Part shown: positions 1-7,923 of the stretch, piece after piece
Position numbering within the stretch: the stretch's first letter is position 1
Layout of the letters: the number at the start of each line of letters is the position of its first letter
NCBI RefSeq assembly: GCF_001507435.1
Contig: NZ_LMWH01000273.1
Coordinates: forward strand, 1 to 31,627
DNA: 31,627 nt
From: Streptomyces sp. NRRL F-5122
GTDB taxonomy: Bacteria; Actinomycetota; Actinomycetes; Streptomycetales; Streptomycetaceae
Direction: 5' to 3'
The notes under the pieces: model-generated
Database searches by the model: none
Told to the model about the DNA's origin: nothing
Seen by the model: only the letters and a program-made list of their open reading frames with translations
Translations under genes and position numbers: made by a program

Positions 1-403
1 CGCTGGCGGCGATGTTGTCCGTGAGCTGTTCCAGCTTGCGGGCGCCGACGATGACGCTGGTGACGGCGCGCTGGGCGAGCAGCCAGGCGATGGCGACCCT
101 GGCGGGGCTCACCTCGTGCCGCGCGGCGACCGTCCGTAGCGCGGCGAGCACAGTGAAGCCCTTCTCCTCGTCGAAGGGTACGAAGTCGAAGGCGTTCCCG
201 GCCCGGCGGGAGTCTTGTTCTGTGCTGACCCCGCCGCGGTCGAACTTGCCGGTGAGGGATCCGCCGACGAGTGGTTGCCAGACCGTCAGGCTCAGCCCGG
301 CTTCCTCGGCCATGGGCACCAGGTCACGTTCGGCGTCGCGCGACAGCAGTGAGTAGTGCGTCTGATTGGCGACGAACTTCGCCTGGTTGTGCAGCGCGGA
401 GAC
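1..403 (-). pseudogene. Aldo/keto reductase, C-terminal fragment (runs off left edge)
   Basis: The minus strand reads an open frame that matches the second half of an aldo/keto reductase. Visible pieces are NQTHYSLLSRDAERDLVP, the barrel-strand region LTVWQPLVGGSLTGKFDR, and the NADP-binding end AIAWLLAQRAVTSVIVGARK. The 3' end lies outside the window. Upstream of about position 403 the family likeness stops after GVSALHNQ, the residues usually found between GVSN and the QAxYSL stretch are missing, and no start codon or ribosome site is seen. The piece is therefore probably a 5'-truncated or internally deleted gene, although the missing 3' part cannot be judged. The substrate cannot be inferred. 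It lies apart from the sugar cluster and is cut off from the next gene by a strong hairpin. Confidence 0.65.
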
Positions 404-419
404 GCCTAACCTGCAGGTA

Positions 420-457
420 GAAGGGGCCACGCAACCCGGTGGGGTGCGGGCCCCTTC
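420..457. terminator. Strong hairpin, likely bidirectional terminator
   Basis: The arm at 420-428 (GAAGGGGCC) is the exact reverse complement of the arm at 449-457. The sequence between them pairs further around a GGTG loop with one mismatch. No U-tract follows, as is usual in Streptomyces. It sits between the aldo/keto reductase fragment and the 3' end of the PAP2 gene. Confidence 0.6.
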
Positions 458-675
458 GGTTACTGCACCTTCCCACCATCCCGCGCCCTGGGCGTCGCCG
501 AGAAGCCCCGCAGGGGTGAATCCGACTGGCCGTCAACTGCGATTGCGGGAGGGCTGCTGCTCACCCGATGACGTCGGTGGGTCAGTTCAGGGAGCGGTGG
601 ACGGCGGGTAGAGGTGGGTTCGTGAGCTTGGCGGCAGGGCCAGGCGGCTTTGGAGACGGGCCGTCAAGGGCGAGC

Positions 676-2037
676 TCAGGCCAGCCCGGGTTGTGGTTCC
701 GGTTGCCGTGCCGGTGCGGCTTTTGGTTCCCACAGTCTGGTGGTCCGCAGATAGCCGTGCACCACGGAGGCCATCGCCAGAATGAGAAGCGGTCCGAACA
801 GCCATGGATGGTAGGCCATCTGCACCGGCAGATAGCGATATGACAGCAGCAGTGCGGCGAAGACCGCTGTGCCGTGAGCGACCAGTTGGATCCCGGACCG
901 GTCCCAGCCGCGTGCGAGCGAGCGCAGACCCGCCTCGATCGTGTACGCAAAAACCACGCCGGCAACGATGTCCGCGCCGTAGTGGAAGCCGAATCCCAGC
1001 GTTGCGCCGAGCGTGGCGACCAGCCAGAACGTGCCGGCGATGCGCAGAACCCGTGGGCCCCGGCGGGAATGAATGAAGATCGTGGTAGCCCACGCGGTGT
1101 GCAGACTGGGCATGCAGTTGCGCGGAGTGATTCCGTCGAAGGGCATCAGGTGCGGTGCATTGACCAGCGCTGGGGTGTCCGGCCACAGGTGGGCGATCGC
1201 CCAGCTCCCGCCGTCGGCACCGAAGGCGAAGACCGGTCCGACCACCGGGAACAGCATGTAGATGCTGGGCCCGAGGAGGCCGATGACCAGGAATGTGCGT
1301 ACCAGATGGTGGTCCGGGAAGCGGCGTTCGGTCGCCACGTTGCGCAGCTGGTAAAAGGCCACGACGACCGCGGCCACCGCAAGCTGACCGTAGACGATGT
1401 TGAGAGCGCCGGCGCCGATCGGGCCGGTGGACCTGACGATCCGGCCTACCAGCCACGAGGGATTGCCCAGCGCGTGATCGGCGGTTGCCACGTACTGGTC
1501 GAGCACCATCGATCGGGTCTTTGACGTGATGAGCAGCCAGGTGTCACCGGTCTTGCGGCCGGCCACCAGCAACAGGGCCAGCCCGACACCCTTCAAGAGC
1601 AACACGCGGTCCTGGCCGGTACGGCGGGTCACAGCAAGGACGGCACAGCCCAGGATCACCCACAATGCGCCGTTACCGAAGGGGTGTCCCTGGGTCACCC
1701 TGATGTGGGCTGCCCATCGCACCAGCATGAAGACGACGTCGATGCCGATCGCAATACCTGCCGCGAGGAACCGTTGCCGCCGGGGGAGCACCACCATCAT
1801 CAAGGCCAGACTGGCGTACAGCAGGAAGCCTGACTTGGGCGGGACTATCACCTCTTGCATCTGCTGGGTGATCGGACCGGGCAAGCCGTAGTGACGTGCG
1901 GCAATTTCCAGTGCAACGAGGAATCCGAGAGCCGTCACACCCGCTGCGGTCCACAGTATCGCCCGTGGTCGACGCCACGCGGAGAAGACGGTTCTGGGTC
2001 TTATTCGCGAAAACGTCCGCGATGCTATTGATATCAA
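676..2037 (-). CDS. PAP2-family integral membrane phosphatase (inositolphosphotransferase/Aur1-like)
   Basis: A 453-aa polytopic membrane protein with many hydrophobic segments. Near residue 307 it has CMPSLHTAW and near residue 350 HYGADIVAG, the two catalytic motifs of the PAP2/Aur1-Ipt1 type superfamily: the first His stabilises the transition state, and the second His with Asp forms the nucleophile pair. Members act on lipid phosphates or move phospho-head groups at the membrane. The exact substrate here is unknown. The annotated start is a TTG inside an unusually AT-rich stretch, and no convincing ribosome site is visible, so the true start may be slightly downstream. It stands alone, with no operon partner on the same strand. 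The C-terminal tail is rich in Pro, Ala and Gln and looks disordered. Confidence 0.8.
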   Translation of the reverse strand: MISIASRTFSRIRPRTVFSAWRRPRAILWTAAGVTALGFLVALEIAARHYGLPGPITQQMQEVIVPPKSGFLLYASLALMMVVLPRRQRFLAAGIAIGIDVVFMLVRWAAHIRVTQGHPFGNGALWVILGCAVLAVTRRTGQDRVLLLKGVGLALLLVAGRKTGDTWLLITSKTRSMVLDQYVATADHALGNPSWLVGRIVRSTGPIGAGALNIVYGQLAVAAVVVAFYQLRNVATERRFPDHHLVRTFLVIGLLGPSIYMLFPVVGPVFAFGADGGSWAIAHLWPDTPALVNAPHLMPFDGITPRNCMPSLHTAWATTIFIHSRRGPRVLRIAGTFWLVATLGATLGFGFHYGADIVAGVVFAYTIEAGLRSLARGWDRSGIQLVAHGTAVFAALLLSYRYLPVQMAYHPWLFGPLLILAMASVVHGYLRTTRLWEPKAAPARQPEPQPGLA

Positions 2038-2115
2038 TTAGAGTCGATTTGTTAGATGTTGGTGGATTAATTCAATTGGTGCCGAATAGTACCGTTTTGT
2101 CGCTGAAGGTGATCG
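2025..2115. promoter_or_regulatory. AT-rich patch upstream of the PAP2 gene
   Basis: This stretch is far richer in A and T than anything around it, with runs such as TTGATATCAATTA and GGATTAATTCAATTGG. It lies directly at and upstream of the PAP2 start and probably holds its promoter on the minus strand. No -35/-10 pair can be assigned with confidence. Confidence 0.3.
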
Positions 2116-2890
2116 GGTGATCACCGCGAGTTCGAACATGTTAGCGGAATATTCATGCGAAAGCCGTGCAACGGCAGCCCGGATAGGACGGGTTCGTGCG
2201 CTGCCGCCACGGCGAACACGGTGTAGTCGATGCTGAGAAGCGGGCCGAGCCAGAGGGGTTCAGACGGCGGCTGAGGTGATGGACGAAGGGTCCTCCTGCG
2301 GCCCAGCCGGCCGGGACCTCTCTGTTGTGGGCGGCTCGCACCGTCCGAAAGGGGATCGGGACAGGTCAATGCCGCCACGAGAGTTCGGGCAGTATGACGG
2401 CGCGGCGCATGGCCACCGCTCGAGCGACTTCAGGGCGCGGGGGCCAAACCACGGGTACGATGCTGCGTCCGCTCGGGCCAGGCCCGCTCGGTTTCCCACG
2501 TGGGGGCTGTCACTATTACAACGCGACTGTGCGGGGCAGGGCGCATTCCTGCTGCAGATCGTGTATGCGGCCAGCGGCTCGCCGGGACAGCAACTCCTGC
2601 ACCACCACCTCCACCACAGCAGAACTGCCCCCAGCGCTGCCCTGGACGGCGGTTGTGCCACTGCTACCCGCCCAGCAGCGTCTCGGTCTCCATCTGATCA
2701 CCGTGAAGTCCTCGGATGCGGGGCTCGATGGGTCATGGAGCCCCGCGCCGCGGCAGGTGTGTCAGAGACCGTCGGTGGTGACGTTGCCCTGCGATACCCG
2801 GTAGCCGGTGAGTCCACCGGCGCTGATGCGTAGCATCGGGCGGCCGTTGATGGTGGCGCGCTGGTCGAAGGGGGCGTTGGAAGGGTGGTC
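2116..2890. other. Long stretch without a recognisable gene
   Basis: About 775 bases in which every open frame has unnatural composition and none resembles a known family. The minus-strand frame ending near 2121 contains a short protein-like run (LSIDYTVFAVAAAHEP), but it has no good start and cannot be identified. No repeats, IS ends or RNA genes were seen. It is probably decayed DNA between the PAP2 gene and the fragment at 2891. Confidence 0.4.
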
Positions 2891-3340
2891 TCATTGGACG
2901 GTTTTGGTGGTGCGGGTTGAGCCGTCGGTGCCGTACTTGAAGACGTCGACGGGGGTGTTGGCGGGGAAGGTGAGGGTGCGGGCGGGGAGGTAGGTTTTGA
3001 TCCACCACTGTCCGCGCAGGAAGGCGTTGGGGTAGTACTCGCCGACCCACCAGCCGGTGTAGGCGCCTGCGCTGATGCGGTAGTAGGCGCCGCGGCCGTG
3101 GATACGGCGGCGCATGCTGGCGGGGGCGGCGGTGTGCCGGCTGAAGGTGACCTGCTTGGTGGCGGTCTGGGCGTCGTCCTTGGCGGGGTCGTAGGCACCG
3201 GTGGCGGTGGTGGCGTATTGGTCGAGAGGGTGCGTGCCCGCGGCGAAGGCGATGGTTCCTGTGTTGGGGACGTCGTCGGAGACCAGGCCAGGGACGCACT
3301 TCCCAATCGGCGGCCGAGTCGTTCGTGGGGATCCGGGCGG
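2891..3340 (-). pseudogene. C-terminal fragment of a probable secreted repeat protein
   Basis: A minus-strand frame is open from just after a TGA near 3355 down to the stop at 2891. It has natural coding composition but no start codon before residue ~45. It reads AGTHPLDQY, RRRIHGRGAYYRISAGAY, TGWWVGEYYP and LRGQWWIKTYLPARTLTFPA. This pattern (AGTY..GY, then a Tyr/Trp-rich GYW core) recalls the C-terminal repeats seen in some secreted actinobacterial proteins that probably bind the cell wall or polysaccharide. The N-terminal part, including any signal peptide, is missing, so this is most likely a 5'-truncated remnant. The overlapping Pro/Thr-rich frames on both strands are shadows of it. Function unknown. 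Confidence 0.45.
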
Positions 3341-3355
3341 CCAAGCGTCTCAAGC

Positions 3356-3849
3356 CACGGTCGGCAGCACGACGACAGCCACACCCGGCTTCCCTGGGCG
3401 CCGCAACCCAACGAACGACTGAGGCAACCCAGGAAGGAAGGTAGAGCGCGACGAGTCGCCTCCCCAGCAGCTACCTCCCAAAGGGCGACATGGACTCGAT
3501 CGATCCCACGACCGAAGATCTCCCCGACGCGATTACGCCACCGACACGGGACACGACCAGATCCTGCCGCCTGGCTGGTCGACGAGCGGCTGACCCACCA
3601 CCGGTGCGCAGCCTGCGCCGGTCGTATCCCGGCCTTCTTGACCACCACGTTCCGACCGAGTGGACACCGCGCCGGGCCTGGGCGACGAAGGGGCGCAGCC
3701 AGTACCGGCGGAGCCCGGTGCCCGTCAACCTGGGCCCGCACCTGGCTGGCAGTCGGTGACTTCGGCGACCGCCGTGATCCAAGCCCTGACTCGACAATGC
3801 CGCTGCCAGACGACTTCGGGGTTCAGGAACCTCTTCGACCGCAGATTGA
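3356..3849. other. Non-coding or decayed stretch before the regulator gene
   Basis: About 490 bases with no frame of convincing coding character on either strand. One plus-strand frame reads to the regulator start, but its composition looks random. No IS end, RNA gene or strong hairpin was seen. It marks the left border of the sugar cluster. Confidence 0.4.
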
Positions 3850-3863
3850 TTGAGCGATAAGGT

Positions 3864-3873
3864 CATACGTATG
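3864..3873. promoter_or_regulatory. Operator site A, CATACGTATG, at the regulator start codon
   Basis: A perfect 10-bp palindrome whose last three bases are the ATG start (3871-3873) of the GntR gene. The same palindrome occurs at 10302-10311 and 14299-14308, and with one change at 13187-13196. A regulator bound here would cover its own start codon, so negative autoregulation is likely. That is inference from position and recurrence. Confidence 0.7.
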
Positions 3874-4653
3874 CCAGCCGAGTCGCAGCCCTCAACCCGT
3901 CTGATCCCGCGACGCCTGCCCGCGGGCCGCTTGGGCGTTGCAGTCGTTTCCGAGCTCGTCGACCTCATCGTGACGGGCCAGCTGAAGGAAGGCGAGCTGC
4001 TGCCCCCGGAGGGTCCGCTGAGCGAACACTTCGGCGTGAGTCGCACGGTGCTGCGTGAATCGGTGAAGCGGCTGGAGGAGAAGGGCCTGGTGATCGTTTC
4101 CCAGGGGCGCGGCACCCAGGTGCGTGCGCCGGGCTACTGGAACATGCTCGATCCGGTGGTGCTGTCCGCGTTGATCGACAACGACGAGACGCTCGGCGTC
4201 CTCGACGAGCTGACGATCGTGCGGGCGAGCCTCGAGTCGGCGATGGCGGGCGCGGTTGCCGGTTCTCGCAGCGCAGATGGGTTGCGGAGGCTGGAGAACG
4301 CCTTGACCACGATGCGTGAAAGCCAGTCCGAGGCGGACTCCTTCCGGCAGGCGGATGTGGTGTTCCACTACGCGCTCATGGAGATCTCCGGCAACCGGCT
4401 TGCGGAGAACATCGCCAAGCATCTGTACAAGCGAGCCACGGAGTCCAGCCGCTACCAGGGCATCGACCCGCCTGACGCGTTCGCACTGACGCTGAAGGAA
4501 CACGCGGCGATCGTCGATGCCATCTCGAGGCAGGACGTCGCCGCGGCCCAGAAGGCGATGCACGATCACATCCACATCTCGTGGGAGCGTCGTCGGCTGC
4601 CCGACCACGCGCCACGGGCGCGTGGTCGAGCGCTCGATCAGGAGAGCGAGTAG
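3871..4653 (+). CDS. GntR/FadR-subfamily transcriptional regulator of the sugar cluster
   Basis: A 260-aa protein with an N-terminal winged helix-turn-helix (about residues 20-85; LPPEGPLSEHFGVSRTVLRE and the wing GLVIVSQGRGTQV) and a C-terminal all-helical FCD domain (about 105-235). FCD metal/ligand residues are visible in ADVVFHYAL, LKEHAAIVDAI and MHDHIHIS. Such regulators usually bind a sugar acid or related metabolite and leave the operator. The ATG at 3871 is preferred over the TTG at 3850 because AAGG at 3859-3862 is well spaced, and the palindrome overlaps this ATG. It is convergent with the lactonase gene and the two 3' ends overlap by 16 bp. The four matching palindromes in the cluster are its likely targets, and an aldonate or 2-keto-3-deoxy acid is the likely effector (inference). 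Confidence 0.88.
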   Translation: MPAESQPSTRLIPRRLPAGRLGVAVVSELVDLIVTGQLKEGELLPPEGPLSEHFGVSRTVLRESVKRLEEKGLVIVSQGRGTQVRAPGYWNMLDPVVLSALIDNDETLGVLDELTIVRASLESAMAGAVAGSRSADGLRRLENALTTMRESQSEADSFRQADVVFHYALMEISGNRLAENIAKHLYKRATESSRYQGIDPPDAFALTLKEHAAIVDAISRQDVAAAQKAMHDHIHISWERRRLPDHAPRARGRALDQESE

Positions 4654-5474
4654 ACGTCGGCAGCGTTGCCGCCGAATACACGTGCGCGTTCCGAGGCGGA
4701 GAGCCCGTCGAGCAGGGCTTCCAGGGCGGACTTCCAGGGCGCCGCACCCCCGCCGAGCTCAGCCAGCGGCCAGTCGGAGCCGTAGAGCAGACGCTCAGGG
4801 CCGAAGGATTCCAGGGCGATCGTCACCGGGGCGGCGAGATCGGCTGCACGCCATGATCCGGGGGCGAGGCCCGACGTGAGTCCCGAGACCTTCGCGACGA
4901 CGTTCGGTTGCCGCGCGAGATCCCGCAGCCGCGATGCCCACGCACTCCTGTCCTGCCCGGGCTCGGGCGGACCGCCCAGGTGATCGAGCACGAAGCGGAG
5001 TCCGCCGTGGCGCGCGGCCAGGCGGGTTGCCTGAGGGAGCTGCCACTCACGCACGACGAGGTCGAAGCAGAGGCCTTCACGCTCGAGTACGGCGAGGCCC
5101 GCGCCGACCTCCTCGCGCATCATCCACTCCGGGTCTGGGTCGATGTGGGCCAGATGCCGCACCCCGACGACGGGGACGGCGGCGTTCTTGCGGATCTGGT
5201 CGAGCTGAGGTCCGACCTCGGCCGCGAGGTCGACCCACGCGACGAGGCCGGCGATGGCTGATGAGTCCAGCTTGGCGAGCCGGATGCTCTCGTCGTGGCT
5301 GTTGCTCGACTGCACGACCACGGCACCATCGAGTCCGGTCGAGGCCAGCATCTCGCTCAGATCTGAGGCGCCGAAGTCGCGGGCGATCGGCGCCATGGTC
5401 TCCGCGTCGATCCAGTCCTGCGGGTCCACCGCCCGGTCCCACAGGTGCACATGGGCGTCGATGCCGGCAGTCAT
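4638..5474 (-). CDS. Amidohydrolase, L-fucono/L-galactono-lactonase type
   Basis: A 278-aa protein of the COG3618/Amidohydro_2 family. It begins with the metal-binding IDAHVHLWD (HxH), has VLDHLGG in the middle and YGSDWPL near the C-terminus, where the Asp is the conserved catalytic/metal residue. Relatives hydrolyse sugar lactones such as L-fucono- or L-rhamnono-lactone to the aldonate. The ATG at 5474 is chosen over upstream codons because it overlaps the mutarotase stop in an ATGA arrangement and puts the HxH motif at the expected distance. It is the last gene of the six-gene import/catabolic operon. Its likely job is to open the lactone made by the dehydrogenase at 13220. Whether the lactone is L-fucono-, L-galactono- or D-arabinono- cannot be told from sequence. 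Confidence 0.82.
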   Translation of the reverse strand: MTAGIDAHVHLWDRAVDPQDWIDAETMAPIARDFGASDLSEMLASTGLDGAVVVQSSNSHDESIRLAKLDSSAIAGLVAWVDLAAEVGPQLDQIRKNAAVPVVGVRHLAHIDPDPEWMMREEVGAGLAVLEREGLCFDLVVREWQLPQATRLAARHGGLRFVLDHLGGPPEPGQDRSAWASRLRDLARQPNVVAKVSGLTSGLAPGSWRAADLAAPVTIALESFGPERLLYGSDWPLAELGGGAAPWKSALEALLDGLSASERARVFGGNAADVYSLS

Positions 5475-5809
5475 GCGAGATGCCACACTTCCTCGACAGG
5501 CTGCCACAGCGCCCCGGGATCACGCTCCTCGGCGATCCTCACCTGGCACGGGTCGGTATGCGTCCACCATTCCTGCGAAGCCGGGTCCTCGGCGATCCTC
5601 CGCATGTCCGCCTCGTGGTCCTCGCCGACGTACTCGTAGTAGGCGAACAGGATGTCGCCGAAGATGAAGATGCTGTAGTTGCGCACGTTGCATTCGGTGA
5701 GCTTTCGCTCGACGCTCGGCCACACGGCACGGTGCAGCGTCAGGTACTCCTCGCGCTTCTCGGGCCGCACACCCACGACGAAGGCCCTGCGCTCAGGTTG
5801 ACGGGTCAC
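5471..5809 (-). CDS. L-rhamnose/L-fucose mutarotase family protein
   Basis: A 112-aa protein, the normal size for the RhaM-type mutarotase family. Candidate active-site residues are present: His in TLHRAVWP (about residue 26), Tyr in RNYSIF (about 45) and the Trp pair in WWTHTDPC (about 80). The FIFGDILFAYYEY and C-terminal EEVWHL segments are typical. The enzyme interconverts alpha and beta anomers of an imported 6-carbon sugar so that the anomer-specific dehydrogenase is not limited. Its start overlaps the end of the enolase-superfamily gene, and its stop overlaps the lactonase start (ATGA), so translation is probably coupled. Similar mutarotases accompany oxidative L-fucose and L-rhamnose pathways, which supports a deoxy- or L-hexose substrate. 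Confidence 0.85.
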   Translation of the reverse strand: MTRQPERRAFVVGVRPEKREEYLTLHRAVWPSVERKLTECNVRNYSIFIFGDILFAYYEYVGEDHEADMRRIAEDPASQEWWTHTDPCQVRIAEERDPGALWQPVEEVWHLA

Positions 5810-6987
5810 GAGGATCGGCCTCCGTGGTGCGTCGGGTCATCCATCACGTCCGGCTCGGCCACCAGTCGCAGGGCAGCGCGTTCGGGCCGAATGTGCGGTC
5901 CGGTCGCTGCGGGCCGGGGCGTCGCAGCGCCGGCCGGTGACATCTGGGACTCGTCGACCATGATCCCGATACCTGGGCGATCGCCCAGGACGATGCCTCC
6001 GTCGTCGAACTGCTGGTCGACGTCGAGACCGACGGGAAAGAGAAGATCCTGGACTTCGAAGGCCAGATGGTTCGGCACGGCGGCGGCGGCGTGCGCCACC
6101 GGGTTCGCGTTGTACGCGACGGGACTCACCGGCAGATCGTGGGCGTGTGCGAGCGTCGCGACGCGGAGGAAGTGGGTGATCCCCCATACGTTGCCTACCT
6201 GCACGATGTCGACCGCGTTGGCGTCCAGCAGGGGGCGGTACTGCTCCAGTCCGGTCAGGTTCTCGCCGCTTGCGATCGCCGCGCGCACCTTCCCGCGCAG
6301 CGCGGCCATGCCGGCCGCATCCCAGCGGCGCAGCGGTTCCTCCACCCAGGTGAGGTCCATGCGCTGCTCGATGGCCGCGACGTACCGGGCCGCCTGGGCG
6401 TGGTTCCAGGACTCGTTGGCGTCGAACATGAGCGCTGGCCGGCGGGAGTTGCGGCTGAGAATGTCGCGCATGATCTCCAGCCGGGGCAGGTCGCGGTCGA
6501 GGTCGCGGCCGCCTTTGAGCTTGCCGGCCTTGAACCCGCGGTCCGCGAACCGACCATAGAGGTCGGCGAGTTCATCCTCGGTCAGGCCGTACTCGAGGCC
6601 GGACGCGTACCCGGGGACGAAGCGCTCGCGGGCCCCGAGGGTCCGCCAGAGCGGCTCGTCGGCGGCCTTGGCCTTGATGTCCCAGAGGGCCATGTCGACG
6701 GCTCCGATGGTGCCGAAGGTGGATCCTGAGTGACCGGCCTTGAACACCCAGTCGAGCATTCGGTCGTAGAGTGCCACGACCGACCGCGGGTCATCGCCCT
6801 CGATCGCGGGGAAGACACGGGCGATGTCGGCGTGGGAGCCGAGGCCTACTCCCTCGACGCCGGTGTCGGTCTCGATTATGAGGACGGGGACCGGCGTGGC
6901 GTGGCCGGGCTGGACGCCGTTGACGTCCCCGGTGATTCTGCCCCAGTCGTGAACGGTGTTCAGGCTGCGGTACCCGGTGATCTTCAT
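5806..6987 (-). CDS. Enolase-superfamily (mandelate racemase/muconate lactonizing type) sugar-acid dehydratase or cycloisomerase
   Basis: A 393-aa protein with the superfamily's capping domain (1 to about 125) and barrel. Barrel motifs are GKLKGG (the KxK base), MFDANESW (first metal ligand, D), WVEEPLRR (E) and ASGENLTG (E). At the position where acid-sugar dehydratases carry the catalytic His in a PH motif, this protein reads SPVAYNANPVAH, so the usual His appears replaced. ATG at 6987 is chosen because AAGGAGAA lies about 9 bp upstream; the ATG at 7008 has no ribosome site. From its neighbours it should dehydrate an aldonate (L-fuconate, L-galactonate or similar) to a 2-keto-3-deoxy acid, but the altered residue also allows a different reaction such as the 3,6-anhydro-L-galactonate cycloisomerase type. 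Specificity is uncertain. Confidence 0.8.
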   Translation of the reverse strand: MKITGYRSLNTVHDWGRITGDVNGVQPGHATPVPVLIIETDTGVEGVGLGSHADIARVFPAIEGDDPRSVVALYDRMLDWVFKAGHSGSTFGTIGAVDMALWDIKAKAADEPLWRTLGARERFVPGYASGLEYGLTEDELADLYGRFADRGFKAGKLKGGRDLDRDLPRLEIMRDILSRNSRRPALMFDANESWNHAQAARYVAAIEQRMDLTWVEEPLRRWDAAGMAALRGKVRAAIASGENLTGLEQYRPLLDANAVDIVQVGNVWGITHFLRVATLAHAHDLPVSPVAYNANPVAHAAAAVPNHLAFEVQDLLFPVGLDVDQQFDDGGIVLGDRPGIGIMVDESQMSPAGAATPRPAATGPHIRPERAALRLVAEPDVMDDPTHHGGRSS

Positions 6988-7018
6988 CGGCGGTGGTTCT
7001 CCTTGCATGTGCGAGCGG

Positions 7019-7921
7019 TCATTCCTTGGTTCCTCCAGCTGTCATGCCCGCGACCAGGAATCGCTGGGAGAACAGGAAGACGACCAGGACGGGCAGGATC
7101 GACACGATCGTCCCCAGCGCCAAGGTGGGCAGCTGAACGGAGTCGGATCCGGCTGAGCTGGGATTGAAAGCCGGGGTTGACGCCAGAAGCGAGGTGAGCC
7201 CGACCTGGATCGGGTAGCCGTCGCTCGAGGGCAGCATCACGAACGGGAGGAAGAAGTTGTTCCAGTTCTGAACAAAGCTGAAGAACGCCACCAGGGCGAC
7301 GATCGGGGCGGCCAGCGGAAGGGCGACTCGGGTGAAGACCTGGAACCCGTTGCAGCCGTCGATGCGCGCGGCGGCGAGGATGTCACGAGGGATGCTGGTC
7401 GAGAAGTAGATGTAAGTGAGATAGACGCCGAACGGGAAGAACGACATGGGCAGGATCACCGACAGCGGGCTCCCGATCAGACCGACACTGTTCAGCTCGA
7501 GGAAGATGGGCAGTACCAGTGCGGTGCTGGGGATCAGCATGACGACGAGTGTCAGCACGAGCAGCGCCTGCCGAAGCCTGAACTCCGTGAGCGCGAGCGC
7601 GTAGCCGGCGGGGATGCTCACGAGGAGCGTGATCACCAGGGCGCCGATCGCATACAGTGCAGAGTTCCCGATCCAGGTCGTCACCGCACCGTCCTGGAAG
7701 TCGAACAGCTGATGCCAGTTGGCGACGAAGTCCGATCGCGACCCGAGCGAGAACGGGTTGGCGACGACGAGCGCCTTTGAGGATTTCGTGACCGCGAGGA
7801 GCAGCCAGACAATCGGGACGGCGAAGAACAGGACGAAGACGACGAGCAGGACGCCGGCGATGGACCGCCCGCTCCACCCGCTGAGGCTCGGCCGGCGGCG
7901 TTCGGCGGAGAGTGCTCTCAT
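7019..7921 (-). CDS. ABC sugar transporter permease (MalG type)
   Basis: A 300-aa protein with six predicted transmembrane segments and the EAA loop (ILAAARIDGCNGFQVFTRVA near residue 195) that contacts the ATPase. This is the CUT1 MalG-like partner of the upstream permease. ATG at 7921 has AAGGA 6 bp upstream; the ATG at 7927 overlaps the previous stop but has no proper spacing. It lies 31 bp before the enolase-superfamily gene, in the same operon. Its ATPase is not encoded nearby, so it presumably uses the shared MsiK-type ATPase known for streptomycete sugar importers. Confidence 0.9.
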   Translation of the reverse strand: MRALSAERRRPSLSGWSGRSIAGVLLVVFVLFFAVPIVWLLLAVTKSSKALVVANPFSLGSRSDFVANWHQLFDFQDGAVTTWIGNSALYAIGALVITLLVSIPAGYALALTEFRLRQALLVLTLVVMLIPSTALVLPIFLELNSVGLIGSPLSVILPMSFFPFGVYLTYIYFSTSIPRDILAAARIDGCNGFQVFTRVALPLAAPIVALVAFFSFVQNWNNFFLPFVMLPSSDGYPIQVGLTSLLASTPAFNPSSAGSDSVQLPTLALGTIVSILPVLVVFLFSQRFLVAGMTAGGTKE

Positions 7922-7923
7922 GG

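Noticed and set aside
2698..3741. Long minus-strand open frame of 347 aa, very rich in Pro, Thr and Ser
   Set aside because: It is a shadow in the wrong frame of the repeat-protein fragment at 2891-3340; its composition is what GC-rich coding DNA gives when read out of frame.
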